Source: a virus
IMG/VR virus record: IMGVR_UViG_3300028596_000626
Span: 1 to 28,377 of that record
Length of the DNA stretch: 28,377 bases
Direction: 5' to 3' (one strand)
A program made the position numbers and the translations under genes. Below, piece by piece: positions 12,524 through 21,007 of the stretch. How positions within the stretch are numbered: position 1 is the first letter of the stretch; every line of letters begins with the position of its first letter. The notes under the pieces are model-generated. The model saw only the letters and a program-made list of their open reading frames with translations, ran no database searches and was not told the origin of the DNA.

Positions 12524-15373
12524 TCACAGCGAGACGATCGTCGGATAGGCCAGCCGGATGTCCTCGCCCGCCACCTGGGCTTTCGAGACCCCGTTCACCG
12601 AGCGCGTCACCGTGAAGATCTGCGGCAGCTGAAGGTCGAGGTTGTCGTAGGACACGATGGGGTTGACGTTGCTGTTCGCGACGTCGGAGATCGACCGCAG
12701 CCCGAAGAACGGCGAGTTGGTGAGCGCGGAGTCCGATGCCGTGATCTGCCACTCCGGGGTCTCAACCGCCGACGCCAGCCACGCCTTCGCCCGCAGCACA
12801 GCGCCACGCCCCTGGAACCGCACCCGGTAGAAGGTGCCAGCCACGTAAGCGTCCGGCAGGGCATACGTGCCCAGCGTCGTCTGCACGTCGTTCACGCGCT
12901 TGCGGATCGTCAGGCTGAGCGTGTTGGCCGTCGTGAACTCCAACTGCGCGGTGTACATGTTGCTGCTGTCCACGTAGCGGGCAGCCAAGCCACCGTTCAG
13001 GGAACCGCCCGTCGCGGTCGCCGAGGTGGTGATGCTGCCGTAGAAGTCGAAGTCGCTGTACGCGGTACCGCCGTCGATGAACGACCGGCGGGACGCGCCC
13101 GTCGTCGACAGCGTGTGCCCGCCGGCGCCGGACGCCACGTTGAAGTCGCCGGCCACCCCGCCCGCCGTCGACCACGTCTGCCCGTTGTCGGAGGTGCCCC
13201 AGCCACTGGACACGCTCCGCGTGAACGTGTCGTAGAGGAAGCTGCTGATGTCGGTGACGGTCATGATTTCGCCGCCGCACCGCACCTGGAACGGGAACTC
13301 GGCGTCCGTCGTCGTCCAGCGGGCGTAGTCCGTCGTCGACGGCGTCACCACCAGCTCGGTGTCCGCAGCGTCCACGGCGAGGAGCAACGCCGACCCGTCC
13401 GTGTCGACGCGGGCCGCATCCTGGTCGAGGACGCCCACCAGGTAGGGGGAGGCTGGCGCGCACACGAAGGTGATCACATGCTGGAATTTGGTCAGCGACC
13501 TTGGGTCGATGCCGAGGATGATCTGGTCGATCGCCCCCGGCGGCAGCCACGCGGGCGGGTTCTGCACCTGGATCCGGTCGCCCTGCCGCAGCCCGAGCAC
13601 AGCCTGTTTCAGGGCCGGGTTGTTGACGAAGCTGTCGCGCGCCAGGTTCACGCTGATCTTCGGGTAGCGGGGTTCATCGACCGTTCCCATGTGGACGCGC
13701 CACGCCGCCTGACTCGCGCCCTGCCCCGACGAGGACAGGTTCAGGGTGACCTCGCTGCCGTACACCCCCACCCCAGTCGGCGGGAGCTGCACGGACAGCG
13801 GGCCGTCCGTCGCCTCGTAGGTCGCGCTCACCCCGGACACCGTGACGGTCACCTTGTTCGCGATGTACCGGTCGTCCTCCACCGGCGTCGGAACATCCTC
13901 CGAGAGGTCGTTGCCCACGTAGTCCAGCACCAGCTGCGGGTCCTGGTTGCACAGGGCGACCCGGGTCCGGTAGCCGATCCCGCCGCGCGCCTCGTACAGC
14001 ATCCCGCCGTCGGCGAGCTCCGCCTCGCGGAAGTGCGTCAGTGCGTTCTGCTTGGGCTGCGCGCCCATCGCGACCGTGTCGTCCAGGTCCCCGATCCACT
14101 CGAACGGGATGCCCTCCTCCGCGCACAGCCGCTGGATCCGGCGCCCCGCAGTCTCCCCGACCGGGTTGAGGTGGACGCCGAGGAGCGTGACCGGGGTAAT
14201 CGTGTCCTCGACCGTGACGTGCCCGATCGCCACATCCGTCAGCCCCGACGTACCGATCGGACCCACCGCCGACCGCGAAGCCGGACCGAACTGGACCTGA
14301 GTGACCCGGGAAACGCCCGCCGCGCCACCGTCCGAGACGTCATACGAGCGCTGCTCGGTCAGGTCGTACAGGCGCAGTGCGCGGGTGATGACACCGCCGC
14401 TGTCCTGCAACTCGATGCTGACGTACAACTGGCGGCCGCGGACGTCGAGCGTGTGCGCCAGCTCGAAACCCAACAACGCGCCGTCGCCGTCGCACTGGCG
14501 GAGATACAGGGTGGTCCCGGTGGTGGTGTAGAAGAGTTCCCAGAACAGGGTGCCGCCAGTGTCCTCCTGGTCGACCGCGCAGATGACCTTGCCGTCGGTC
14601 AGGCCCTCCGCCGGAATCCGCACCAGGAACCGGACCTGCGTCATCGTCGGCTCGCTGTACCTCGCGACACCGCCCGTCAGCACGTTGCCCGCCATCAGGA
14701 CCACCGGATCCGCCGCGGCAAAGTCGTCGTAGCCCGCCAGCGTGGGCGTCCCGGTGAACGTCATCGGCGACCCGGAGACCAGCGGCGACGCCAGCGTCGT
14801 CGACCCCGTCGTGTCCTCGCACGGCCAGTACGCCCGCAGGTTCGACGACAACGGCTCCGTGATCGCGGTGCGCATCACCGAGTACGGCGGCGGCGGGGCC
14901 TGCGCGAGCCGCCACATCGGACCCGAGACGGTGACGTCCACCCACACGTCGTTCCCCGACCGATCCCAGGACGGAGCCCACGAGGTGACATCACCCCAGA
15001 TCACATAGGTTTTGCCGCCGACGCCGTCCGGGACGCTGATCCGCATCGGGGTGTTCCGGCCGATCGCCCCGTAGTAGGGGCCGGACGGATTCCGGGGGCT
15101 GAAGCGGGCGTCGTCGTTGCGCAGTTGCAGGCGGGCCACCGCGAACTCGGCCGAGGCGCCCTCCGACCGGATGCCGCTGGTGATCTCGACCTTGCCGTTG
15201 TCGTCCCGCACCATGCAGTACGACGTGATGTCCAGCCACTCCCCGCGCACCCACAACTCCACGACGACCGGCTCGCCGCTGGACGCCTCGCCGCCTCCGC
15301 GAGCACCGGGCCCGGGAAGGTTGGCAAGACGACGGCGGAACGCCGAGACGAAAGGCGCGATCGGGGTCGGCAT
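12524..15373 (-). CDS. Minor tail/hub protein with carbohydrate-binding-like domains
   Basis: 949 residues. Residues 35-155 (VELWVRGEWLDITSYC, then LQLRNDDARFSPRNPSGPYY) and 395-650 form the conserved actinophage minor-tail core that binds the tail end. A LamG/concanavalin-like domain is inserted at about 178-395 (LRAYWPCEDTTGSTT). At about 710-917 a second lectin-like domain (YDTFTRSVSSGWGTSDNGQT) interrupts a short C-terminal module: GGEIMTVTDI lies before it and QIFTVTRSVNGVSKAQVAG after. It acts outside the host as part of the baseplate or tip, probably contacting wall or surface glycans. It follows the tape measure and a small tail protein, the normal order for siphovirus tails. Confidence 0.9.
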   Translation of the reverse strand: MPTPIAPFVSAFRRRLANLPGPGARGGGEASSGEPVVVELWVRGEWLDITSYCMVRDDNGKVEITSGIRSEGASAEFAVARLQLRNDDARFSPRNPSGPYYGAIGRNTPMRISVPDGVGGKTYVIWGDVTSWAPSWDRSGNDVWVDVTVSGPMWRLAQAPPPPYSVMRTAITEPLSSNLRAYWPCEDTTGSTTLASPLVSGSPMTFTGTPTLAGYDDFAAADPVVLMAGNVLTGGVARYSEPTMTQVRFLVRIPAEGLTDGKVICAVDQEDTGGTLFWELFYTTTGTTLYLRQCDGDGALLGFELAHTLDVRGRQLYVSIELQDSGGVITRALRLYDLTEQRSYDVSDGGAAGVSRVTQVQFGPASRSAVGPIGTSGLTDVAIGHVTVEDTITPVTLLGVHLNPVGETAGRRIQRLCAEEGIPFEWIGDLDDTVAMGAQPKQNALTHFREAELADGGMLYEARGGIGYRTRVALCNQDPQLVLDYVGNDLSEDVPTPVEDDRYIANKVTVTVSGVSATYEATDGPLSVQLPPTGVGVYGSEVTLNLSSSGQGASQAAWRVHMGTVDEPRYPKISVNLARDSFVNNPALKQAVLGLRQGDRIQVQNPPAWLPPGAIDQIILGIDPRSLTKFQHVITFVCAPASPYLVGVLDQDAARVDTDGSALLLAVDAADTELVVTPSTTDYARWTTTDAEFPFQVRCGGEIMTVTDISSFLYDTFTRSVSSGWGTSDNGQTWSTAGGVAGDFNVASGAGGHTLSTTGASRRSFIDGGTAYSDFDFYGSITTSATATGGSLNGGLAARYVDSSNMYTAQLEFTTANTLSLTIRKRVNDVQTTLGTYALPDAYVAGTFYRVRFQGRGAVLRAKAWLASAVETPEWQITASDSALTNSPFFGLRSISDVANSNVNPIVSYDNLDLQLPQIFTVTRSVNGVSKAQVAGEDIRLAYPTIVSL

Positions 15374-15377
15374 CAGT

Positions 15378-15890
15378 TCAGCCCACCTGCTGGAAGGTGA
15401 TGAACGTGCGCATGTCGGAAGCAGTCGTCGGGGTCGTCGCCCGCACCCGCAGGAAACGGGAGACCGCGATGATCGGCCGGTCGTCCGGCATGAACGTCCG
15501 CACGTAGGAGAGCCCGGACTCGCCCGATACCGAGGACAGGGACACCGTGTCGAACACGCGGGTTGCCGTGATCGAACCCTCCGCAGTCGCCGTGTAGCCG
15601 GTCGCCGACGTACCCACCGTCAGCAGCGTCGTCGGCCCGTTCGGGTCCAGGTTGACCACGCCGGTGGCCGCGACGTGCGCGGTGACCGTGGCCGCAACGT
15701 CCGTCTGGAGAAGCTCGACCACGCCGTCGGCGCCGGGCGGGTCGTCGAGGCTGAAGCCCCACTCCAGGATCTGGATCTGCGTCGTGCTGGGCGTGGCCAG
15801 TTGCAGCATCGTCTTGATCGCGGTACCCGTCGTGACGCTGGCCTGGGCCGCCGTCGTCGGGGCCGGACCGTTCCACACGGTGAATGGCAC
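15378..15890 (-). CDS. Tail protein, hypothetical
   Basis: 170 residues, beta-rich, with the segment IQILEWGFSLDDPPGADGVV that I associate with Streptomyces phage tail or decoration proteins. No membrane or catalytic motif is visible. It lies between the tape measure and the minor tail protein, where siphoviruses usually encode the distal tail protein. A Dit-like role is therefore possible, but its short length (Dit is usually above 200 residues) and sequence do not prove it. Confidence 0.75.
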   Translation of the reverse strand: MPFTVWNGPAPTTAAQASVTTGTAIKTMLQLATPSTTQIQILEWGFSLDDPPGADGVVELLQTDVAATVTAHVAATGVVNLDPNGPTTLLTVGTSATGYTATAEGSITATRVFDTVSLSSVSGESGLSYVRTFMPDDRPIIAVSRFLRVRATTPTTASDMRTFITFQQVG

Positions 15891-15898
15891 GTCGTCTC

Positions 15899-18800
15899 CT
15901 ACCTGTCTCGTTGCCCGAGGGCGTTCTGCACGTTGCCGCCACGCCCGCGGATCAGCTCACGCAGCGGCTCGAATGTCTGCTGGGCGACGACCTTCCCGTC
16001 GAGCGTGATCGTCTGATGCACGATCACCGTCTGCGCGCCGCCCACGGCCGTGGCGCCGCCAGCTCGGCGCGGGGCGTTGAGCATCGACGCCCACGGCGCC
16101 GCCGCCTTCCGCTGCGAGTCCGGGTTCGACCACACCCGCGCCCCGGCCGGCAGATCCAGCAGCTCCGGCCCCTGCTCGCCCACCCACGTGAGGCCGCCCC
16201 GCACACCACCGGACGCGGCGCCGCCGATGATCCCGCCGGCCGCCTTCTTCCCCGGCGCCCGCGAGATGACCTTGTCGAGGTTCTTCGCCAGGCTGGCCAT
16301 CGTCGCTTCGAGCTTGTCCTGGCTCTTCTGCAACCGGCTCGTCGCTGCGGTCTGCGCCTTGATCGCCTGTCCGTACACCGTGTCCGCGGTGGTCTTCCCT
16401 GCGGCCGTGGCTGCCGACGTGATCTGCCCCTGAAGGGAGTTGATCGCCTTGATGTCGTTCGAGCCCGCCGTCATTAGCGCGCCCGCCGTCTCCAGGCCGC
16501 CGCCCTCGATACCCGCCTCGGCGATCTGCCGGATCAGCGACGACGACAGGCCCTTGCTCTTCAGGCTAGTGAGGGCCTTGGAGAACGCGGTCGCCTTGTC
16601 CCGGTTGTCGGTCAGACCCTGGAGGATGCCACCGACGGTGACGTTCTTGCCCGCGTTGCCGCTGGTGATGTTCGCCGCCGACAGCACCCCCGACTTCACC
16701 GACGACGACAGCTGCGACGACGCTGACTTGAGGTCCTTCAGCTTGTCCTTCGCCCCGTCCAACGCCTTGTTCACGCTGGTGAGGGACTTCTCGTGGGCCA
16801 TGAGCTTCTTGCCCACCGAGTCCAGCGTCCGCAGCAACCTTGCCTCGGTACCCCCGGACGTCTTGTCCTTGATCCGGGAACGGACGTCGGACAGCGTGGA
16901 CTTCAGCGAGGACATGTCCGACGGCGAGCTGAGCCCCTTCATCTGTCCCTTCGTCAGGCCGCCGCCCGCGAACCACTCCACGTTGCCGCCGAGGATCCCC
17001 ACCGTCTCCTCGGCGACCGCCCGGGAACGGGGCCGCTTCGCCGGGCTGAGCGGGATGTACGCCTCGCCGCCCGTCTCCGGCTCCGCCCACATGCGGAACG
17101 TAGGCTGCGCGATCTGCGCAACATGCTGCTCCATGCCGCCGTCCGCGTAGGAGCGGCCCGCGTAGATGTTGCCGTCCGCCGAGCGACCCGCCGTCGACCC
17201 CAGGTAGGTGCCAGACGCGACGTTCGGGTTGCCGCGGATCTTGTAGGTGGTGACGACGTATGTGTTGGCGGTGCGCCCGTTGAGGTTGTTCAATGCGGTC
17301 GACACCGCGCCGATGTTGCCGAGCGACTGGCCGTTCGCCGTGTACACCCTGGTGCTGCCGTCAGGTAGCTGCTCTGTCTTCAGGCCGACCGCCTCCAGCG
17401 CGGCGATCGCCGCACCGTTCAGCGTCGACACCGTCACCTCGTGCGAGTCCGGTGTGGCCTGGATCGCGGTGCGCACTTCCTCCAGCCCGGTGATAGCCTC
17501 CTCGCGCTCCAGCTTCACCAGCGTCGCGATATCCGACGGCACGCCGAGCAGCGTGTTCACGTACTCCTCGGCCTTCTTCTTGTTTCCGTCGAAGGCGTCG
17601 ATGGCCAGCGCCATCATCGACTCGCGCAGCTCGGACGACTTCTTCGTCATCGACCCGAGCGACTCGCCCGCCGCGACGCCGGCCGCGATGAACTCGTCCT
17701 GCGACTTCGCCGCCGCGGACATGGCCTGCCCGTTCGCCCGGCCGGCCTCCGTGTTCAGGTCGAGGGTGGCGCCGTTCTTCTCGAAAGCCGCCGAGAGGCT
17801 GTCGAGCGATGCCTCGAACCCGATCTGCGCGTCGTAGGCCGACCTGTTGGTGTCGTTCAGGGCGAGGATGCTGGCGCGCAGCCCGTCCGCCGACTGCCTC
17901 TGCGCTTCCAGCGTTGCCGATGTCGACTGCGCGGCCGCGCCGAAGACACCCATGCTGTCGGCCGCAAGGTCCTGCTCGAACTTCACGTCGGCGAGCGCGC
18001 TGTTGTAGCCGTCCATCTGCGACTTGAAGTCGGCCGCCTTGCCGCCGCCGTCGACGTACTCCTTCGACAGGCGGGCGAACGCGGCCGCAGCCATGTCGGC
18101 CTTGCCGCCGCGCACGAGGTTGGTCAGGCCCTCGTCGATGCCCTTCAGCCGGTCCTCGGCCTCGGAGTGCGGCGTCGAGTCGGCCATGCCGAGGGAGAAG
18201 ACCTTGACGAGTCCCTGCTGGATCTTGTCGGTGGTGGACGGGTCGCTGATGTTGCGGACCGAGTCGTACAGGCTGTCGAGGTCCGAGCCGAACAGGCGGG
18301 CCGCCTCGCCGCTGGCCTTGCCCGTGCGGCCCAGCTGGCCGAGGCTCGTGGTCAGCTTCTCCACGTTCGGTGGCGCCTCCCGGCCCACCTCCGCCAGCTT
18401 CCCGAACGCCACCGCCACCGCGGCCACACCGGCCACCACGATGCTGGCCTTCGCCGCCGTGCCCAGAGACAGAAACGCAGCCTTCAACCCCGCCAGCCCA
18501 CCGCCCGCCGCAGTCGACACAGCCGACAGCGCGGTGATCCGGGCTCCGAGCGTCGCGATCCCACCCGAGACGGCCGCAGCCCCCGCGCCCGCCACCGTGA
18601 CCAGCTTCAGCGCGACCGCAGTCTGCATCAGCACGGTCACCAGCTCCGGCGGCAGCGACGCCACCAGATTCGCCGCCGCGTTCACCAGCGTCAGCATCCC
18701 CGGCCCCGCGTCCGCCGCAGCCTCCACCAGCGTCGACACCGCATCGGCCATGTTGCCGAGCGTCTCCCGCAACGCGGGCCCGTTCGCCTCGGCGTACTCC

Positions 18801-19567
18801 ATGAACGCCTGCACCGGGCCACCCGCAGTACCCTCGGACAGCGCCCGGGAGAAGTGGATGATCCCGTCGACCGCGCCCTGCAACGACTCGTTCGCGAACG
18901 TGCTGATCTTCTCGGACAGCTTGTCGAACCCAGGCGACGCCATCGCCCCGCCCGCCACCGTCACCAGCCGGTCCAGCTGCGACGACGCACCCTTCACCAT
19001 CGGCGTCAGCTTCGGCAGCAGCTGCCCCAGCAGCGTGAAGCTCTTCTCGACCGGGACCATCGTGAACGAGGCCAGCTCGTCCGACCACCCCTTGGTCTCG
19101 CTCTTGAGGGTGCCCATCGCCACCGCGGCCCGCGCGGTCGCCTGCGGCATCGACGCCAGCGAATCCGACAGCGCGCGCTGCGCCTCGGCGGCCTGCTTGC
19201 TGCCGCGCCCGTGCTGCGCGACGGCGTCGTTGTACTTTTCCTGCGCCTTCGAGGCGTCCGACAGGTGGCCCGCCTGCCCGGCCACTGCCGCACCGAACGC
19301 CGCCACGGCGAGGCTCGCAGCGCCGGCCTTGACCGCGATCGGCGCGAGCGCCGCGCCGAGCGGCACCGCGGCCGTGGCCAGCGGGATGATCGACCCCTTG
19401 ACGCCGCCGATGGCCGCGGACAGCCGGTTCATCGAACCGGTCATCGCCGAGCCCTCGGTGATGAACCGGCCGCGCATGTCCCGCAGGCGGCCCTCTGTGT
19501 CGCGGAACGCTCGGATGACGTCGCCGTTGTCGGCGCGGATAGTGATCGTTACATCGTCGCCGGTCAT
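15899..19567 (-). CDS. Tail tape measure protein
   Basis: 1222 residues, the longest gene of the window. It starts at the ATG at 19567, overlapping the end of the frameshifted chaperone. The N-terminus is an Ala-rich coil (KAQEKYNDAVAQHGRGSKQA). Hydrophobic segments lie at about 60-97 and 305-395, as expected for a protein that inserts in the host membrane at DNA entry. Long Lys/Ser/Ala coils follow, and the C-terminus has a Gly-rich GGIIGGAASGGVRGG with GEQGPELLDLPAGARVW, a motif usual in tape measures. It sets tail length and is ejected at infection. At about 0.15 nm per residue the tail would be roughly 180 nm, which is an estimate. No lytic transglycosylase motif is evident. Confidence 0.95.
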   Translation of the reverse strand: MTGDDVTITIRADNGDVIRAFRDTEGRLRDMRGRFITEGSAMTGSMNRLSAAIGGVKGSIIPLATAAVPLGAALAPIAVKAGAASLAVAAFGAAVAGQAGHLSDASKAQEKYNDAVAQHGRGSKQAAEAQRALSDSLASMPQATARAAVAMGTLKSETKGWSDELASFTMVPVEKSFTLLGQLLPKLTPMVKGASSQLDRLVTVAGGAMASPGFDKLSEKISTFANESLQGAVDGIIHFSRALSEGTAGGPVQAFMEYAEANGPALRETLGNMADAVSTLVEAAADAGPGMLTLVNAAANLVASLPPELVTVLMQTAVALKLVTVAGAGAAAVSGGIATLGARITALSAVSTAAGGGLAGLKAAFLSLGTAAKASIVVAGVAAVAVAFGKLAEVGREAPPNVEKLTTSLGQLGRTGKASGEAARLFGSDLDSLYDSVRNISDPSTTDKIQQGLVKVFSLGMADSTPHSEAEDRLKGIDEGLTNLVRGGKADMAAAAFARLSKEYVDGGGKAADFKSQMDGYNSALADVKFEQDLAADSMGVFGAAAQSTSATLEAQRQSADGLRASILALNDTNRSAYDAQIGFEASLDSLSAAFEKNGATLDLNTEAGRANGQAMSAAAKSQDEFIAAGVAAGESLGSMTKKSSELRESMMALAIDAFDGNKKKAEEYVNTLLGVPSDIATLVKLEREEAITGLEEVRTAIQATPDSHEVTVSTLNGAAIAALEAVGLKTEQLPDGSTRVYTANGQSLGNIGAVSTALNNLNGRTANTYVVTTYKIRGNPNVASGTYLGSTAGRSADGNIYAGRSYADGGMEQHVAQIAQPTFRMWAEPETGGEAYIPLSPAKRPRSRAVAEETVGILGGNVEWFAGGGLTKGQMKGLSSPSDMSSLKSTLSDVRSRIKDKTSGGTEARLLRTLDSVGKKLMAHEKSLTSVNKALDGAKDKLKDLKSASSQLSSSVKSGVLSAANITSGNAGKNVTVGGILQGLTDNRDKATAFSKALTSLKSKGLSSSLIRQIAEAGIEGGGLETAGALMTAGSNDIKAINSLQGQITSAATAAGKTTADTVYGQAIKAQTAATSRLQKSQDKLEATMASLAKNLDKVISRAPGKKAAGGIIGGAASGGVRGGLTWVGEQGPELLDLPAGARVWSNPDSQRKAAAPWASMLNAPRRAGGATAVGGAQTVIVHQTITLDGKVVAQQTFEPLRELIRGRGGNVQNALGQRDR

Positions 19568-20120
19568 GGGGCGTCATCTCCTTCCGCGGGGTCGGGGTCG
19601 TCGGGTGTGCCGAGGCGTTCGATGCTGAGCAGGCGCAGCAGCCGCACGTCTTCTTGGAGCAGGGTGGTCAGGGTGTAGCCGGGGAACCGCTTGAGGAGAC
19701 CGAGGAGCGAGCGCGCCTCGATCAGCTCGCCCGGCTCTCCGACAACGGAGCCATCGGGATTTCGAGCACCTCCGAGGTGCTTCCAGAGGTGGAGCTTTCG
19801 GGCAAAGGGTCGGAGCTGTGGACCCCCACAAGTGCCTGAATCCACGCACTGTTCAGGGCGAGGATGAGCCGCTTGTCGCGGCTATGCGCCTCGCTCACGG
19901 GGATGGGCAGGTCCTGGCTGTCGGTGAGGTTCCAGCTCACGAGCGCCTTGAAGAAGCGCTCCAGGGTGGCGCCGTCGGTGTCGCCGCCGTTGCCGTCCCA
20001 GCCCATCGCGACGGCGTACTCGTCGATGGTCATGGAGCGGAGCGTCGCTTCGAGGCCGTGGTAGCGGTGGCCGTCCTCGAAGCGGACGGTGACGGTGCTG
20101 TCGGGCTCACGGAATCCCAT
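19564..20120 (-). CDS. Tail assembly chaperone, -1 frameshift product (gpGT-like)
   Basis: Fusion product made when ribosomes slip back one base at CCCTTTG (plus-strand 19803-19809). It shares the first 106 or so residues with the short form and then continues in the -1 frame as ARKLHLWKHLGGARNPDGSV, ending in an acidic PDDPDPAEGDD tail at 19564. The -1 frame has no good start codon of its own in the right place and ends four bases into the tape measure gene. In lambda-type phages the long form binds the tape measure and the tail tube to direct assembly. Order, frame direction and heptamer all agree with this. Confidence 0.88.
19722..20120 (-). CDS. Tail assembly chaperone, unshifted product (gpG-like)
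   Basis: 132 residues from the ATG at 20120 (MGFREPDSTVTVRFEDGHRY). The body is a small helical domain (RSMTIDEYAVAMGW, ATLERFFKALVSWNL). The tail beyond the slippery site, ESSTSGSTSEVLEIPMAPLS, is used only without frameshift. It is the abundant form that coats the tape measure during tail assembly and is absent from mature virions in related phages. It lies between the small tail-tube-like gene (two bases away) and the tape measure. Confidence 0.88.
   Translation of the reverse strand: MGFREPDSTVTVRFEDGHRYHGLEATLRSMTIDEYAVAMGWDGNGGDTDGATLERFFKALVSWNLTDSQDLPIPVSEAHSRDKRLILALNSAWIQALVGVHSSDPLPESSTSGSTSEVLEIPMAPLSESRAS
19765..19809 (-). other. Programmed -1 frameshift site with downstream stem
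   Basis: On the minus strand the heptamer C CCT TTG (19803-19809) is in the chaperone frame and fits X-XXY-YYZ exactly, so both tRNAs can re-pair on CCC TTT. A stem AGCACCTC/GAGGTGCT (19765-19781) begins 21 bases after it, further than the usual 5-9, so its role as stimulator is uncertain. Confidence 0.85.
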
Positions 20121-20122
20121 GG

Positions 20123-20530
20123 TCAGCTCCAGGTGGGGACGGCGCCGTTGGCGAGGGAGAACGGTGCCGAGTACGTGAACTCGCCGGACTGCGCGCGGGT
20201 GAGCGCGTAGTCGGTGATGAGGCACTCGTTGTTGAGGGTCTGGCCGGAGATGACGATGCCGATGCTCCGGGTCACCGACGTGGAGCCGACGGTCTTGAGG
20301 ACGTCGTGCGCCAGGTTGGACCCGTCGTCGAAGACGCCGTTCATCGTGCCGCTGAAATCTGCGAGGAGCAGGATCCGCTCGATCGCGGACTTGTCGATGC
20401 CGGTGGCGTCCTGGACGCCGCGGGGCATGGACCAGTCGAGGTTGGTGACGTCGTTGCGGATGTCGCGTGCGTTGCCGCCGGAGTCGTCCACGTTCAGCGT
20501 GGTCCACCCGAGGCCCGATTCCTTTGCCAT
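20123..20530 (-). CDS. Tail-tube-like protein, short form
   Basis: 135 residues from an ATG. The segment DATGIDKSAIERILLLADFS (about 41-60) closely matches VTGIDKSAYERVGLLRDG in the larger protein at 21008-22396, so the two are paralogs. The protein is a beta-rich fold of the phage tail tube type (SVTRSIGIVISGQTLNNECL). Being right before the chaperone pair, it occupies the classic place of the major tail protein. I think it is the tail tube subunit. Which of the two paralogs forms the tube cannot be told from sequence alone. Confidence 0.82.
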   Translation of the reverse strand: MAKESGLGWTTLNVDDSGGNARDIRNDVTNLDWSMPRGVQDATGIDKSAIERILLLADFSGTMNGVFDDGSNLAHDVLKTVGSTSVTRSIGIVISGQTLNNECLITDYALTRAQSGEFTYSAPFSLANGAVPTWS

Positions 20531-20561
20531 GGTTCACACCCTTCTGCGATAGTGCCGGGCC

Positions 20562-20996
20562 TCAGCCGCGGCGGCGGTCCTCGTTGAACCGGCCAAGCTC
20601 TTCCTGCACGTTCTCCACCCAGTCCTGCGCCCGCGTGTGCACGCGCCGCCGGCCGGTGGGGTTGCCCCGGAAGTCCCCGTCGCGGACGAGGTACAGCTCC
20701 GGGCGCGTCTTGTGGTCGGCGAAGCAGCGCTGACCCGAGTCGAACCGGAACGCTGTCAGGCCGTCGCCACGCGGCATCTCGCGGAAGGTTCGCCCCGACT
20801 GCTGCCGGATGTACGCGGCCTGCGCCTGCCCGAGGTCCGTGCGCTCGTCAATGACGGACTCCCAGCCCTGCCGCCACTGCTCGCAGCTGATCTCCTCGCA
20901 CACGGTGCGGACTGCCTGATCCGGGCGGGACCGGATGCTGAACGTCTGGTACGCCTGCACCGGGCCCTGCGCCGGAAGACGGAACGGATCACCCAT
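20562..20996 (-). CDS. Conserved actinophage protein with CxxxxxC
   Basis: 144 residues from the ATG at 20996 (MGDPFRLPAQGPVQAYQTFS). It has VCEEISCEQWRQGWES near residue 33, a SGRTFREM segment, and a RCFADHKTRPELYLVRDGDF segment before a charged C-terminus. I recognise this as a recurrent Streptomyces phage protein between the two tail genes, but no function is known to me. The cysteines at about 34 and 40, with Cys and His in the central segment, could bind zinc. A longer open frame on this strand up to 21332 is not likely to be used, as it would overlap the large tail gene. Confidence 0.82.
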   Translation of the reverse strand: MGDPFRLPAQGPVQAYQTFSIRSRPDQAVRTVCEEISCEQWRQGWESVIDERTDLGQAQAAYIRQQSGRTFREMPRGDGLTAFRFDSGQRCFADHKTRPELYLVRDGDFRGNPTGRRRVHTRAQDWVENVQEELGRFNEDRRRG

Positions 20997-21007
20997 CGCA
21001 CACCCCC

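Noticed and set aside
11603-15400. Open frame of 1265 codons on the plus strand opposite the minor tail genes
   Set aside because: It is antisense to several well-supported genes, is very rich in Arg, Val and His, has no domain, and is an expected by-product of high GC in the third codon position.
17361-19577. Second minus-strand frame inside the tape measure gene
   Set aside because: Arg/Gly-rich, no domain, entirely inside the better-supported tape measure frame.
17441-19678. Long plus-strand frames opposite the tape measure gene
   Set aside because: Same cause: low-complexity Arg-rich translation, no start signals and no recognisable family.
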